From CAUZFZ01 sp963579025 (GTDB taxonomy: Bacteria; Planctomycetota; Planctomycetia; Planctomycetales; Planctomycetaceae), in contig CAUZFZ010000001.1 in NCBI GenBank assembly GCA_963579025.1, positions 1 to 64,000 on the forward strand: DNA of 64,000 bases, read 5' to 3'. The position numbers were made by a program, and so were the translations under genes. Under the pieces are notes generated by a model, which saw only the letters and a list, made by a program, of their open reading frames with translations, made no database searches and was not told the origin of the DNA. Position 1 is the stretch's first letter. Every line of letters starts with the position of its first letter. Positions 1 to 8,924 of the stretch are shown here, piece by piece.

Positions 1-2
1 CT

Positions 3-1037
3 TCCCGTTCAGAAATCAGGATCGCAAAGGACGCCGCTTTCTCCAAGACCACTTCAACTCACGGCAAAAGCCGAAGAAAACCAACTCAAAACTCCCACGT
101 TCTGTCGCCTCAGAGCGATCACACCCCCTACATAGGTCTGGCGTATGTGTATCACGAGCAGGAACGATTCGATGAGTTTAAGACAACGTTGTTGGAGGGT
201 CGGAAACACCCATCTTACGGCCTGGAGGATGCACAGGCATGCGTGGCACTGGCTCGACATTACATGGATCGAGGTGAATTCGAGGAGGCACGGCCCTTTG
301 CAATCGATGCCGCCAGCAGTTATTCCGGATGGGGGTTAGCGTGTGCCGCTGAATGTCTGGCGGGTCTTGAGGAATGGGACCTGTCGCACGACTATGCGAA
401 GGCAGAGGCGTTGCGGTACCGCTCCTGGGAAATCCAGTGGTTCCGTTGGTGTGTGCGTTTTGATCGAGGCGATTTCAAAGAAGCGGAAGCAACGTTTCGC
501 AAGTTTCTCGAAAGCGGAATCAAACCCCACTATGACCTTCAGTCGTTTCATGCCTACGCAACTGGCGATGTGGCCACAGCAAGGAAGACGCTCAAAGCCG
601 CTTTCGACGCGGGGAGTCACGCCAGGTGTGGATTGGAGGCCGCCATGCTGCACGATGCCAATGGAGATGCGAAAATACGTGACGAACTCTTGCGGGCCGT
701 CTCGTTAGTAGAGGATACGCCCGCGAGGCAAACACAGTCGCACTATGCGAAACTTGCCCAATGGATGATTGACGATTTGGCGGGTAAACATGAGACGATT
801 GACGCCTCTGCCTTGGGCAAACAAGTTGAAGAAGCGGGACCGGACTCGAGCCCATGGCTGGCCAGATTCCTGGGACACTATCTGATGAATCGGGGGCATG
901 CAGCCGAGTCACGCGTATGGCTGCAATACGCCGCCACTGCTCCGAACTGGAAGCACCTCGCGAACGCGAGGACCGCCTACGATCTACGTAAGATGGGCAT
1001 CGAGATTGAACCGATTCGGTATCCTAAGAAACCGTAG
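3..1037 (+). CDS. TPR-like helical repeat protein, 5' end outside window
   Basis: The function is not recognised. The product reads as paired amphipathic helices typical of TPR or SEL1-like scaffolds, with A-x-x-Y/W and G-x-x-x-E-A spacing, for example DRGEFEEARPFA and RGDFKEAEATFRKF. A GTG at 147 is possible, but the frame is open to the left edge. The residues just before it (HTPYIGLAYVYHEQERFDE) look like the first helix of a repeat, so the true start is probably upstream of the window. No signal peptide or catalytic motif is visible in the part present. The codon pattern looks coding up to the stop at 1037. The stretch from 3 to about 120 is less protein-like and could be a linker. Confidence 0.6.
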   Translation, partial: SRSEIRIAKDAAFSKTTSTHGKSRRKPTQNSHVLSPQSDHTPYIGLAYVYHEQERFDEFKTTLLEGRKHPSYGLEDAQACVALARHYMDRGEFEEARPFAIDAASSYSGWGLACAAECLAGLEEWDLSHDYAKAEALRYRSWEIQWFRWCVRFDRGDFKEAEATFRKFLESGIKPHYDLQSFHAYATGDVATARKTLKAAFDAGSHARCGLEAAMLHDANGDAKIRDELLRAVSLVEDTPARQTQSHYAKLAQWMIDDLAGKHETIDASALGKQVEEAGPDSSPWLARFLGHYLMNRGHAAESRVWLQYAATAPNWKHLANARTAYDLRKMGIEIEPIRYPKKP

Positions 1038-1212
1038 TCTCAGCTCTGACCAGATCCATCCTGTCATTCAACCGAAAGCGGCCAAACTCTTGTGAGCGTC
1101 TGGTGTACGCAAATCTCCGGCTTAGAGATCGCTCTTTCTCCGGAGCGCGGCTCCCATGCAAGCCGTAGCCTCGCAAAACAAGCCGCGATAGACAGGGGAA
1201 CACGGTGACGCC

Positions 1213-1419
1213 TTAGCGTTCTGCCTGCTCCTCGGCCGGTGGATTGACCAGCCGCCGACCAGTACGTGTGTCGTAGACGGCAATGTAGTCGTAGTCGCGG
1301 TGTTTGACCGGCACGAAGTACCCAGTCTTATGTCGCTCACACTCACGTCCAGCGACGAAACACGTGACGCCGATCGCACATGCCGCGATAACGGCTAGAC
1401 AGAATTCAGTCCTACTCAT
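1213..1419 (-). CDS. Small single-pass membrane protein, downstream copy of a tandem pair
   Basis: A 68-residue protein starting MSRTEFCLAVIAAC. It has one hydrophobic segment (about residues 6-24) ending in CFVAGRE, a short polar linker, and a tail with the motif YDTRTGRRL. The ATG at 1419 is preferred over the in-frame GTG at 1434 because an AGAGGA ribosome binding site lies about 6 bases before it. It is a clear paralogue of the gene immediately upstream (1431-1610), sharing the membrane segment and the DTRTG tail, so the pair arose by tandem duplication. The function is unknown. A small exported or inner-membrane protein whose tail faces away from the N-terminus is the simplest reading. 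Confidence 0.6.
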   Translation of the reverse strand: MSRTEFCLAVIAACAIGVTCFVAGRECERHKTGYFVPVKHRDYDYIAVYDTRTGRRLVNPPAEEQAER

Positions 1420-1430
1420 GACCGTCCTCT

Positions 1431-1610
1431 TCACTTGATTAGCTCACCGGTCCGTGTGTCAAAGATGATGACCTGGTCACCGGGTTGTTTCGTTACAGGC
1501 ATGAAAGAGCCTCTCTCGTCGGGCTGCACACTCTCGCGACCGGCAACGAAGCACGTTACACCGAGCACGCATGCAGCGATCACGGCCAAGCACAATTCAG
1601 TCTTGCTCAT
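1431..1610 (-). CDS. Small single-pass membrane protein, upstream copy of a tandem pair
   Basis: A 59-residue protein (MSKTELCLAVIAACVLG...) with a transmembrane segment at about residues 6-23, the same CFVAGRE border as its neighbour, and the tail IIFDTRTGELIK. An AGAAGGGG ribosome binding site precedes the ATG at 1610. Its stop lies 11 bases before the ATG of the downstream copy, so the two are probably co-transcribed and translationally coupled. The membrane half is nearly identical between copies, while the linker and tail have diverged around the retained DTRTG motif. No function can be assigned. Confidence 0.6.
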   Translation of the reverse strand: MSKTELCLAVIAACVLGVTCFVAGRESVQPDERGSFMPVTKQPGDQVIIFDTRTGELIK

Positions 1611-2327
1611 GACTTGAACCCCTTCTGACCCTTCCGTGATTCTCTACGAACTTCTCGATCTTGGCCCTCCCGGCACGCTGATTTGATACTTACCCTCAAC
1701 TTCACCAACCCCGAAGTCGTGCATGCCAAGTACTTGATCTATCGCGAAGGCATCAACCGCGAGCGGTCACGAGGGCAAGCGAGACGCAAAACGTCGGGCG
1801 AAGCTCGCCTTGCATTTCTTCCGAACCTTGCGACTACTGGAACTCTCGATTCGGTTCGCGTCCGCGTTCCCCATTACCAGCCCGGCCCAGCAACCGGAGC
1901 TGCAACGGCACGATATCGATTTGAGATCGCACTTAACATCCGCCAGGTGCATACCGAGGCAGTGAGGTCGGACGGCCTCGAAGGCGCGATGCAACTGGTA
2001 CCGGACGAGCTGTCGTTGATGTGGCAACGGCTGCAATTTGAAATCACCGAACGAAATTCGATCTCGAGCCTGACACGCGCGGGATCAACCCGTTCGGGCT
2101 CGACAGGACGGCATCACGCGATGAGGATGAACCAAACAAGGATGGTAGGTGATCCTCGCGATTGTGTGCGCATTTAAGATCGTCTTGTGACGATCAATCT
2201 AACTCGATACCGTCCGCCCGCTTTGCCCGGCCGCTCGTGGCCGACAACGGTTGCTCAAGGACGGGCATCGCGGGGTTTCACACGCGCATAGATGCGCTGT
2301 TCTGTCCCGGGCCAGGGAAGGTCGTCC
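1611..2327. other. Gene-poor stretch, no convincing gene
   Basis: Open frames exist on both strands (for example 1683-2177 plus and 1767-2036 minus), but none has a good ribosome binding site or a recognisable protein pattern. They are arginine- and serine-rich in the way of out-of-frame reading. Part of the plus frame around 1900-2060 is somewhat protein-like, so a decayed gene is possible. The promoter of the metallopeptidase gene at 2328 should lie at the right end. Confidence 0.4.
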
Positions 2328-5066
2328 ATGCACGCACCGCAGGCCAGGCTGCCTCGCTGCGAACGCCGGGAATCACCGGATCACCTGGACTCCTTCCACA
2401 CACGCCGCCCTCTGCCTGTCTGGCAATACCTCGGCTGGCTGATGGCGAGTCTGATCACACTGTGGTGTGCTTTTCCGCGAACTGCTGCCGGGGCTGAACT
2501 GACCGAATGCCGCGACATGCTGATACGCGGTGAGTATCAGGCATGCATTCGCGCGGCACACGAAGCCATCACCGCGAAGCGCTATGGAGAAACCTGGCCA
2601 GTCCTGAAGGTCAAGGCACAGATGGCAACGGGCCAGTATGAGGCGGCATTACAGGCTGTCGAGGCTGGGATCGAACGCTATTCCTGGAGCGTGCGGTTGC
2701 GCTGGGTCGGACACGAAGCGGCTCTGAAATCCGGGCAACTGAAACTGGCAGAAACACGACTGACTGAGGTTGCCGATCTTGTTAAGCGGTTTTCCTGGCG
2801 CTACACCGATGCCGAAGAGCTGGTCATTCTCGGCGAAATCGACGAGATGAACGGTGTCGACGCTCGCGAGGTGCTGAGCAACAGATACGAAAAAGCTCAG
2901 CAACGAAACCGGCTGAGTCGCGAACCGTGGCTGGCCATTGGAGAACTGGCGCTCGACAAGAATGACGCGGCCTTTGCCGCCGAGACGTTCACAGCGGGGC
3001 TGAAGCAGTTTCCCGACGATCCGGATATGCACTTTGGGCTCGCGAGGGCACTGGCGGCGTCCAACTCTCCCGATGCGACGGCCGCCATTACGGCGTCATT
3101 GATGGTCAACGCGCAGCACGTTCCCAGTCTGCTGTTTCAGATCGATCGGCTGATCAGCTCGGAAGAATACGACAAAGCTCTTGAGTTGATTTCGCAAATC
3201 CGCCGCGTCAATCCGCATCAGCCCGAGGCGTGGGCTTATCTCGCGGTAATCGCGCACTTCACCAACGATCCGCGCGGAGAGGCCGCCGCTCGCGATCACG
3301 CGCTGGACCGCTGGTCGAACAACCCGCACGTCGATCACATCATCGGCCGCAAGCTGTCCCAGCACTACCGATTCAAAGAGGGCGCCGCATATCAACGTCG
3401 CGCCTTGAGCATCGATCCGAAGTTCATCCCCGCCAGACGACAGCTTGCTCAGGATCTGCTCAGGCTGGGCGACGAAGACGAGGGTTGGCAGGTTGTCCAA
3501 CAGGCTCACGAACAGGACGCCTACAACGTCCAGACATTCAATCTGCTTGAGTTACAGGACGAACTGTCCGGTTTTGCCACTCTGGAAGATGAGTCGTTTC
3601 TCTTGCGGATGGAGCGCATCGAGGCACAACTCTACGGCGACGAAGTCCTCGAACTACTCAACCGGGCGAAGACGACGCTCTCCGAAAAATACGGCCTGAC
3701 ACTCAAAGACCGAGTGACCGTCGAGGTCTTCCCCGAGCAGGACGATTTTGCCGTGCGCACGTTCGGGATGCCGGCCGTCTCTGGTTATCTCGGCGTGTGC
3801 TTCGGAAAAGTGATCACAGCGAACAGTCCGGCGTCGCGGCGCGAGAATCCCTCCAACTGGGAAGCCGTGCTGTGGCACGAGTTCTGTCATGTGGTCACGC
3901 TCGAACTGACTCGCAATCGGATCCCGCGATGGTTGAGCGAAGGCATCTCGGTTTACGAAGAGGTGCAGGCGCATGCGACGTGGGGCCAGAAGATGGACCC
4001 GCGATCGCGGCAGCACATTCTGGACGGCGGGCTCACGCCGCTCGGTCAGCTCAGCAGCGCGTTCATGAATCCGAAGAGCGGCTGGCATATGAACTTTGCT
4101 TACTTCGAGTCGGCGATGGCTGTCGACTTCCTGGTCCAGAACTACGGTCTGGAATCCGTCCGCAATGTGCTGAGCGATTTGAAGGCTGGCCTGCCCATCA
4201 ACGTGGCATTGGACCGCCGCTGTGCTGCGATCGCGAAGCTCGAACTGGACTTTGACGAATTCGCGAAACAGCAGGCGAATTCACTGGCTCCGGAACTCGA
4301 CTGGTCGAAGCCGGAACTCGATGTGATCCTCGCCGAAGACAACGACGCACTGGAAGTCTGGGTCCGCGAGCATCCCAACAACTTCGTTGGCCTGATTGCG
4401 CTTTCGACCAAACAGATCGAAGAGGCCGAGTGGGAAGCCGCCGAGACCACGCTTAAGAAGTTGATCAGCCTCTATCGGGGGTACGAGGGCGGTGACAATG
4501 CGTACGAAAAACTGGCTCATGTGTACCGTGAACTGAACAGACCATCCGATGAACGTCAGACTCTGGAACAGTTCGCCTCGATCAGCTCAGAGGCCGTTGC
4601 CACCAATCACCGGCTGATCGAGCTGCAGACAGCGGACGCGGACTGGACGGAACTCGCCCGGACAGCTCGGCGTTTGCAGGGCGTCGACCCGTTACTCCGA
4701 TCCGCCCACGCCGCGGCAGCCGTTGCGGCCGAACGACTGGACAATCCGGCATCAGCGGTCACGTCGCTCACGCGACTGATTCTGCTCGAACCGGACGACC
4801 CTGCCGAGGCTCACTACAGGCTGGCACATGCGTTGTATTCCATCGGACGTCTGTCCGAAGCAAAGCGACACACATTGCAGGCCTTGGAGGAAGCGCCTCG
4901 CTATCGGGACGCACACCGTCTTCTTTTGCAGATCGTACAGGCTGAAACCGACACAGAGGTCGCGGCAGCAACCCAGGTACTTTCCGCAATAAACACGTCG
5001 GTTGGAATCCAACTGGATCCCAGTCGCCGACCGGAGGCACCTCCACTACCCGACACACCCGAATGA
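2328..5066 (+). CDS. Secreted TPR-flanked gluzincin metallopeptidase (peptidase MA-like)
   Basis: The ATG at 2328 is chosen because AGGGAAGG lies just upstream; the earlier ATG at 2292 has no ribosome binding site. A hydrophobic segment at about residues 35-55, ending FPRTAAGA, looks like a signal peptide after a long arginine-rich N-region. Residues about 60-440 are TPR repeats. A zinc peptidase core follows, with HEFCH at about residue 517 (HExxH) and the downstream glutamate in WLSEGISVYEE, the gluzincin arrangement of peptidase_MA-like proteins. More TPRs fill the last 300 residues. The product should be an extracytoplasmic or membrane-tethered zinc peptidase with protein-binding arms on both sides. 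It is the first gene of the co-oriented cluster leading to MoxR. The substrate is unknown. Confidence 0.85.
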   Translation: MHAPQARLPRCERRESPDHLDSFHTRRPLPVWQYLGWLMASLITLWCAFPRTAAGAELTECRDMLIRGEYQACIRAAHEAITAKRYGETWPVLKVKAQMATGQYEAALQAVEAGIERYSWSVRLRWVGHEAALKSGQLKLAETRLTEVADLVKRFSWRYTDAEELVILGEIDEMNGVDAREVLSNRYEKAQQRNRLSREPWLAIGELALDKNDAAFAAETFTAGLKQFPDDPDMHFGLARALAASNSPDATAAITASLMVNAQHVPSLLFQIDRLISSEEYDKALELISQIRRVNPHQPEAWAYLAVIAHFTNDPRGEAAARDHALDRWSNNPHVDHIIGRKLSQHYRFKEGAAYQRRALSIDPKFIPARRQLAQDLLRLGDEDEGWQVVQQAHEQDAYNVQTFNLLELQDELSGFATLEDESFLLRMERIEAQLYGDEVLELLNRAKTTLSEKYGLTLKDRVTVEVFPEQDDFAVRTFGMPAVSGYLGVCFGKVITANSPASRRENPSNWEAVLWHEFCHVVTLELTRNRIPRWLSEGISVYEEVQAHATWGQKMDPRSRQHILDGGLTPLGQLSSAFMNPKSGWHMNFAYFESAMAVDFLVQNYGLESVRNVLSDLKAGLPINVALDRRCAAIAKLELDFDEFAKQQANSLAPELDWSKPELDVILAEDNDALEVWVREHPNNFVGLIALSTKQIEEAEWEAAETTLKKLISLYRGYEGGDNAYEKLAHVYRELNRPSDERQTLEQFASISSEAVATNHRLIELQTADADWTELARTARRLQGVDPLLRSAHAAAAVAAERLDNPASAVTSLTRLILLEPDDPAEAHYRLAHALYSIGRLSEAKRHTLQALEEAPRYRDAHRLLLQIVQAETDTEVAAATQVLSAINTSVGIQLDPSRRPEAPPLPDTPE

Positions 5067-5201
5067 TGACTTCAGAGAACAACACCAAAGGAGCGGACTG
5101 AACTGAATCAGGACAATTGGTAAGGCGAGCGGCCGACAAACATCCCAGCCGCTGGATTCGAAAGAATTCACACGGACATAGTCGAGTTGAAGGAATCGTT
5201 C

Positions 5202-6116
5202 ATGCAACGACTGCCGGAAACACTCAATGAGGTTCGAACTGCGACTCTTTCGCAGACCGCTACCCGTCTTTCAATCGCCTCTGTCCCGCTGCTGGCCGCC
5301 ACACTCGCGATGCTTCTGGCCGTCACTCTTTTCTGGCAGTCATCCGAATCGCATGCTCAACGCTTTCGTGGCGCCGGCCGAGCTGACCGTGCACTTCCTG
5401 CCGACCGCAATGGAGTTCCCGAATGGGAAGTCGACCAGCGCTTCAAGCACGACGTCTTCACGTTCGTCCGACTGCGCTACAACTCGTACCGCGGCTGGGG
5501 ACGCTGGGCGACGGACTATCCCGATAGTGATCTCAACTTCAGCTTTCGACTGCAGCAGCTCACGTCGCTGAAGGTCGATCCCGCCGGCAAAGTGCTGGAG
5601 ATCACCGACCCCGACCTGTTTGATTTTCCATGGGTCTACATGATCGAACCGGGTGGTCTGGAATTTACACCCGAGGAAGTAGAAACCCTGCGCCGTTATC
5701 TGATGAACGGCGGATTCATGATGGTGGACGACTTCTGGGGCGAAGCCGAATGGTTCAACTTCTATACGGAAATCAAACGCGTCTTCCCGAACCGCGAACC
5801 GATTGAACTGCCGCCCGAGCATCCGATCTTTCATTGCGTCTACGACCTGCCGGAGAAACCTCAGGTGCCCAGCATCGGAGCCGCACAATACGGCCGTTCG
5901 CAGGGGATTACCTGGGAGCGCGATGACGCTCGCGAAGTCCACTACAAGGGCATCTTCGACGATGAAGGTCGGATGATGGTCATCATTTGCCACAACACGG
6001 ACCTGGGCGATGGCTGGGAACGTGAAGGCGAAGACCCGTGGTACTTCAAAGAGTTCTCCGAGAAGAAAGCGTACCCGTTAGGAATCAACATCGTGTTTTA
6101 CGCGATGACTCACTGA
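5202..6116 (+). CDS. DUF4159 family protein
   Basis: A 304-residue product. The ATG at 5202 is preferred over the TTG at 5187 because GAAGGAA is correctly spaced before it. An N-terminal hydrophobic stretch (about residues 29-47) suggests a signal peptide or anchor. The rest matches the DUF4159 pattern: a tyrosine- and arginine-rich region (FTFVRLRYNSYRGWGRW), then LRRYLMNGGFMMVDDFWG, then a conserved tail with ICHNTDLGDGW and YPLGINIVFYAMTH. DUF4159 is thought to have a GATase-like fold and usually sits beside MoxR/DUF58/VWA genes, as it does here. No catalytic residues are assigned. Confidence 0.85.
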   Translation: MQRLPETLNEVRTATLSQTATRLSIASVPLLAATLAMLLAVTLFWQSSESHAQRFRGAGRADRALPADRNGVPEWEVDQRFKHDVFTFVRLRYNSYRGWGRWATDYPDSDLNFSFRLQQLTSLKVDPAGKVLEITDPDLFDFPWVYMIEPGGLEFTPEEVETLRRYLMNGGFMMVDDFWGEAEWFNFYTEIKRVFPNREPIELPPEHPIFHCVYDLPEKPQVPSIGAAQYGRSQGITWERDDAREVHYKGIFDDEGRMMVIICHNTDLGDGWEREGEDPWYFKEFSEKKAYPLGINIVFYAMTH

Positions 6117-6302
6117 CATATGCCACACAGACTGGCGCAATCAACTTCCTTTGCGTCGCGATCACAACCTGCCTTAGTAAGGCAGTCACCATATTGAACG
6201 AGTAAGTGTCATAGAGTAACTCTGACAGCGCGAGGGAACTTTTGTTGAACAGACGGATGGAGCCGGTTCAACTCGACTTGAGATTGAAGGAGGACCATCC
6301 TT

Positions 6303-6530
6303 ATGTCTACCGACGACGAGATGCGCGAATCTGGTGACGACAAACAACGTGGTGTTGAGATTGTGATTGGCTGGAGAGGCATCAAAGTGGCGACGAATGG
6401 AGAAGACATTCCGCGAAACGCAACCATCCTCATCATAACCGTGGTCGCAATGGTGTTAATCGCCGTGAGTCAGGCCAATTTTCCGAGCATTTGGAACGCG
6501 TCCAGCCGCATGATTGGCCACACGTTTTAG
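6303..6530 (+). CDS. Small membrane protein between DUF4159 and moxR
   Basis: A 75-residue protein with a charged N-terminal half containing IVIGWRGIKVATNGEDI and one strong transmembrane segment at about residues 41-58 (ATILIITVVAMVLIAVSQ). A strong ribosome binding site (AAGGAGGA) stands 8 bases before the ATG, which supports a real gene despite the small size. It is co-oriented with its neighbours and 116 bases before the MoxR start. No known family is recognised. A single-pass accessory subunit of the MoxR cluster is an inference from position only. Confidence 0.6.
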   Translation: MSTDDEMRESGDDKQRGVEIVIGWRGIKVATNGEDIPRNATILIITVVAMVLIAVSQANFPSIWNASSRMIGHTF

Positions 6531-6645
6531 CCCGAGGAACAGATCTTGGGAGAGATGAATCGACCTGCTCGCTTTGAAACGATCACCGAGGTACGCGTGA
6601 CTGTTAGTCAAACACAGCTTGAGCCCAAGGACTAGGAGAATCCAT

Positions 6646-7662
6646 ATGAGCTTTGCAGTTGTCTCCGAACACGCCGACGAAGAACGTCGCGTCATTGATC
6701 TGCTTCGAGAAGCCCGCGGGCAGATATTCACCGAACTGCGCAAGGTGATCATCGGCCAGGAGGAAGTCATCGAGCAGCTTCTGCTGGCGCTCTTTACCGG
6801 AGGCAACTGTCTCATTACCGGGGCACCTGGTCTGGCGAAGACTCTGCTGGTGAAGTCCGTCGCCGATCTTTTTCACCTGCAGTTCAAGCGGATTCAGTTC
6901 ACGCCCGATCTCATGCCGGCTGACATCACCGGTACCGAGATTCTGGAACAGGACGAAGACGGGCAGCGCCGCATGGTGTTTGTCAAAGGCCCGATTTTCG
7001 CCAACGTGATTCTGGCGGACGAAATCAACCGCACGCCGCCGAAGACGCAGTCCGCGCTGCTCGAAGCCATGCAGGAACATCAGGTGACCGCCGCCGGCAA
7101 GCTGTTCAAGCTGGAAGAACCGTTCTTCGTGCTGGCGACGCAGAACCCGATCGAGATGGAAGGCACGTATCCGTTGCCCGAAGCTCAGCTCGACCGGTTC
7201 ATGTTCAATGTCTTTGTGGACTACCTGCCCGAAGACGACGAAGTTGCGGTTGTCACGCGGACAACCAGTGGCGTGAAGGAAGAACTTCAGCCCATGTTTA
7301 CGGGCAGCGATCTGGTGGCGTTCCGCTCAGCCATTCAAAGCGTCCCGATCGCTGAAGACGTTGCCCGGTATGCGGTACGCCTCGCCGCTGCGTCGCGACC
7401 TCATATGGAGAACACGCCCGATTTCATCAACGACTGGGTCAGTTGGGGCGCCGGACTGCGAGCCGGTCAGTACCTCGTTCTAGGTGCTAAAGCCCGAGCC
7501 ATTCTTGATGGAAACTCACATGTCAGTGTCGAAGACATCCGTCACGTTGCTCAACCCACCATGCGTCACCGCATCCTGGTGAACTACCGCGCCGAAGCCG
7601 ATGGCATCACGACCGACCATGTCATCGAGAAGCTTCTGGAGACTGTCCAGCCTCCGACCTGA
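6646..7662 (+). CDS. MoxR-family AAA+ ATPase (first copy)
   Basis: A 338-residue AAA+ ATPase of the MoxR class. It has Walker A GAPGLAKT (about 59-66), Walker B VILADEIN (about 121-128), the sensor-1 region ATQNP (about 165-169) and the family signature PLPEAQLDRF. The ATG at 6646 follows AGGAG; the earlier TTG at 6619 lacks such a site. MoxR proteins act as cytoplasmic chaperones that remodel or insert cofactors into VWA-domain partners. The next genes encode a DUF58 protein and a BatA-like VWA protein, the usual partners. A palindromic element separates this gene from DUF58. Confidence 0.93.
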   Translation: MSFAVVSEHADEERRVIDLLREARGQIFTELRKVIIGQEEVIEQLLLALFTGGNCLITGAPGLAKTLLVKSVADLFHLQFKRIQFTPDLMPADITGTEILEQDEDGQRRMVFVKGPIFANVILADEINRTPPKTQSALLEAMQEHQVTAAGKLFKLEEPFFVLATQNPIEMEGTYPLPEAQLDRFMFNVFVDYLPEDDEVAVVTRTTSGVKEELQPMFTGSDLVAFRSAIQSVPIAEDVARYAVRLAAASRPHMENTPDFINDWVSWGAGLRAGQYLVLGAKARAILDGNSHVSVEDIRHVAQPTMRHRILVNYRAEADGITTDHVIEKLLETVQPPT

Positions 7663-7686
7663 CACACCCCGCTTCATGCGGGGCCA

Positions 7687-7939
7687 CTCGTTCCCACGCT
7701 CCGCGTGGGAACGCCCGTGGGACGCTCCGCGTCCCGTCAACGGGTTTCAGCATGTACAGGACGCAAAGCGTCCTTCAACTCGTTCCCACGCAGAGAGGCT
7801 ATGAGTTTTTCGATTTGACTGACGGAACGCCGTAGGACGGGTCTCCCGGCCCGTCCGTTCCCGTCCAGAATGTTCGCTGTGGACGGGCCGGGAGACCCGT
7901 CCTACTGAAAAACTCACAGCCTCAGAGCGTTGGAACGAG
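7687..7939. repeat. Palindromic repeat family A, copy 1 (interrupted by element B)
   Basis: Four palindromic blocks in the order a-b-b'-a': an outer hairpin opening CTCGTTCCCACG, an inner GGACGC hairpin, its inverse, and a closing hairpin ending GGAACGAG. The closing hairpin is split by element B at 7796-7922; removing B restores CGTTCCCACGCAGAGCGTTG. The element starts 24 bases after the moxR stop and ends 22 bases before the DUF58 start. Three other copies occur at 11147, 17775 and 54605. Confidence 0.85.
7796..7922. mobile_element. Miniature inverted-repeat element B with 5-bp target duplication
   Basis: A 127-bp element with 16-bp terminal inverted repeats differing at one base (left end AGGCTATGAGTTTTTC, right end the inverse of AGGCTGTGAGTTTTTC). 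Inside lies a perfect 25-bp inverted repeat (7832-7856 against 7881-7905). The pentamer CAGAG flanks it on both sides (7791-7795 and 7923-7927). Excision of B plus one CAGAG rebuilds the family A hairpin, so B moved into A. It has no coding capacity and would depend on a transposase elsewhere. Confidence 0.85.
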
Positions 7940-7961
7940 TTGCATATGGCGGGACGGTGAC

Positions 7962-8924
7962 ATGGCACGCTCCCAGAACAATTCGTCGATCACTCGATTC
8001 GCCGACCCAGCGGTGCTGATGCGCATCCGTTCGCTGGACCTGCGCGTCAAAGCGGTGATGGAAGGCTTCTTCAACGGACTGCATCGCAGCCCGTTCCACG
8101 GGTTCTCGGTCGAGTTCAACGAATATCGGCAGTACACGGAAGGTGACGACCCGCGATATCTGGACTGGAAAATCGCCGCCCGCTCAGACCGTTACTACAT
8201 CAAGCTGTTCGAAGACGAAACCAATCTGCGCTGCCACCTGCTGGTCGACAACAGCCGCTCGATGAGTTTCGGTAGTAGCAGTCTTGAGTACACGAAAGCC
8301 GACTACGCCAAGACGCTGGCCGCGTGTCTGGCTTACTGTCTGACCCAGCAAAGAGACGCAGCCGGACTCGTCCTGTTTGACGAAGACGTCGACGACCTGA
8401 TCCCCGCACGTTTCCGCCACGGTCAACTGCGGCAAATCCTCGGAGCACTGGAGAAAGCTGAGCAGGGTCAGTCAACCGACCTGACGAGGCCGCTGGAGCG
8501 CGTTGCAGGTCACGTCCGCAAACGCGGACTGGTCGTGCTCATCTCAGACCTGCTGGCACCGATTGACGGTCTGGAACGCAACCTGGGCTACCTCGCCGCC
8601 GCTGGTCACGAACTGGTGGTGTTCCAGATTCTCGACCCACAGGAACTGGCCTTCGAATTCGACGAGCCTGCGTTGTTTCAGGACATGGAAACGGGCCGAG
8701 AGGTTTACATCGACCCCGCGTCTGCAAAGAAGCAGTACCGAGAGAAGCTCGATCAGCATCTCGCCGACGTTCAACGCACGTGCGAGAAGCTCGGCGCTGT
8801 TTACGAACTCGCGACCACGGATCGGCCGCTTGAAGTTGCCCTGTCCGAGTTCATGCTGCGACGAGCCCGCATGAAGGCCGGACCGACGCGATCGTCACGA
8901 CAGCCAGCCAGGAGGGCCGTATGA
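7962..8924 (+). CDS. DUF58 family protein (VWA-like), partner of MoxR
   Basis: A 320-residue soluble protein with the DUF58 signature EYRQYTEGDDPRYLDWK followed by RSDRYYIKLFEDE. A VWA-like core begins LLVDNSRSM, with a MIDAS-type D-x-S-x-S at about residues 96-100. It is expected to work with the MoxR ATPase as a metal-dependent adaptor. Its stop overlaps the start of the next gene by 4 bases (ATGA at 8921-8924), so the two are translationally coupled. The start at 7962 has only a moderate GGACGGTG ribosome binding site, and the nested repeat upstream may influence its expression. Confidence 0.9.
   Translation: MARSQNNSSITRFADPAVLMRIRSLDLRVKAVMEGFFNGLHRSPFHGFSVEFNEYRQYTEGDDPRYLDWKIAARSDRYYIKLFEDETNLRCHLLVDNSRSMSFGSSSLEYTKADYAKTLAACLAYCLTQQRDAAGLVLFDEDVDDLIPARFRHGQLRQILGALEKAEQGQSTDLTRPLERVAGHVRKRGLVVLISDLLAPIDGLERNLGYLAAAGHELVVFQILDPQELAFEFDEPALFQDMETGREVYIDPASAKKQYREKLDQHLADVQRTCEKLGAVYELATTDRPLEVALSEFMLRRARMKAGPTRSSRQPARRAV

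Noticed and set aside
1683..2177. Open plus-strand frame of 164 codons and a minus-strand frame at 1767-2036
   Set aside because: Neither has a ribosome binding site or recognisable protein pattern. The translation is Arg/Ser/Thr-rich as in non-coding frames of GC-rich DNA. A decayed gene cannot be excluded.
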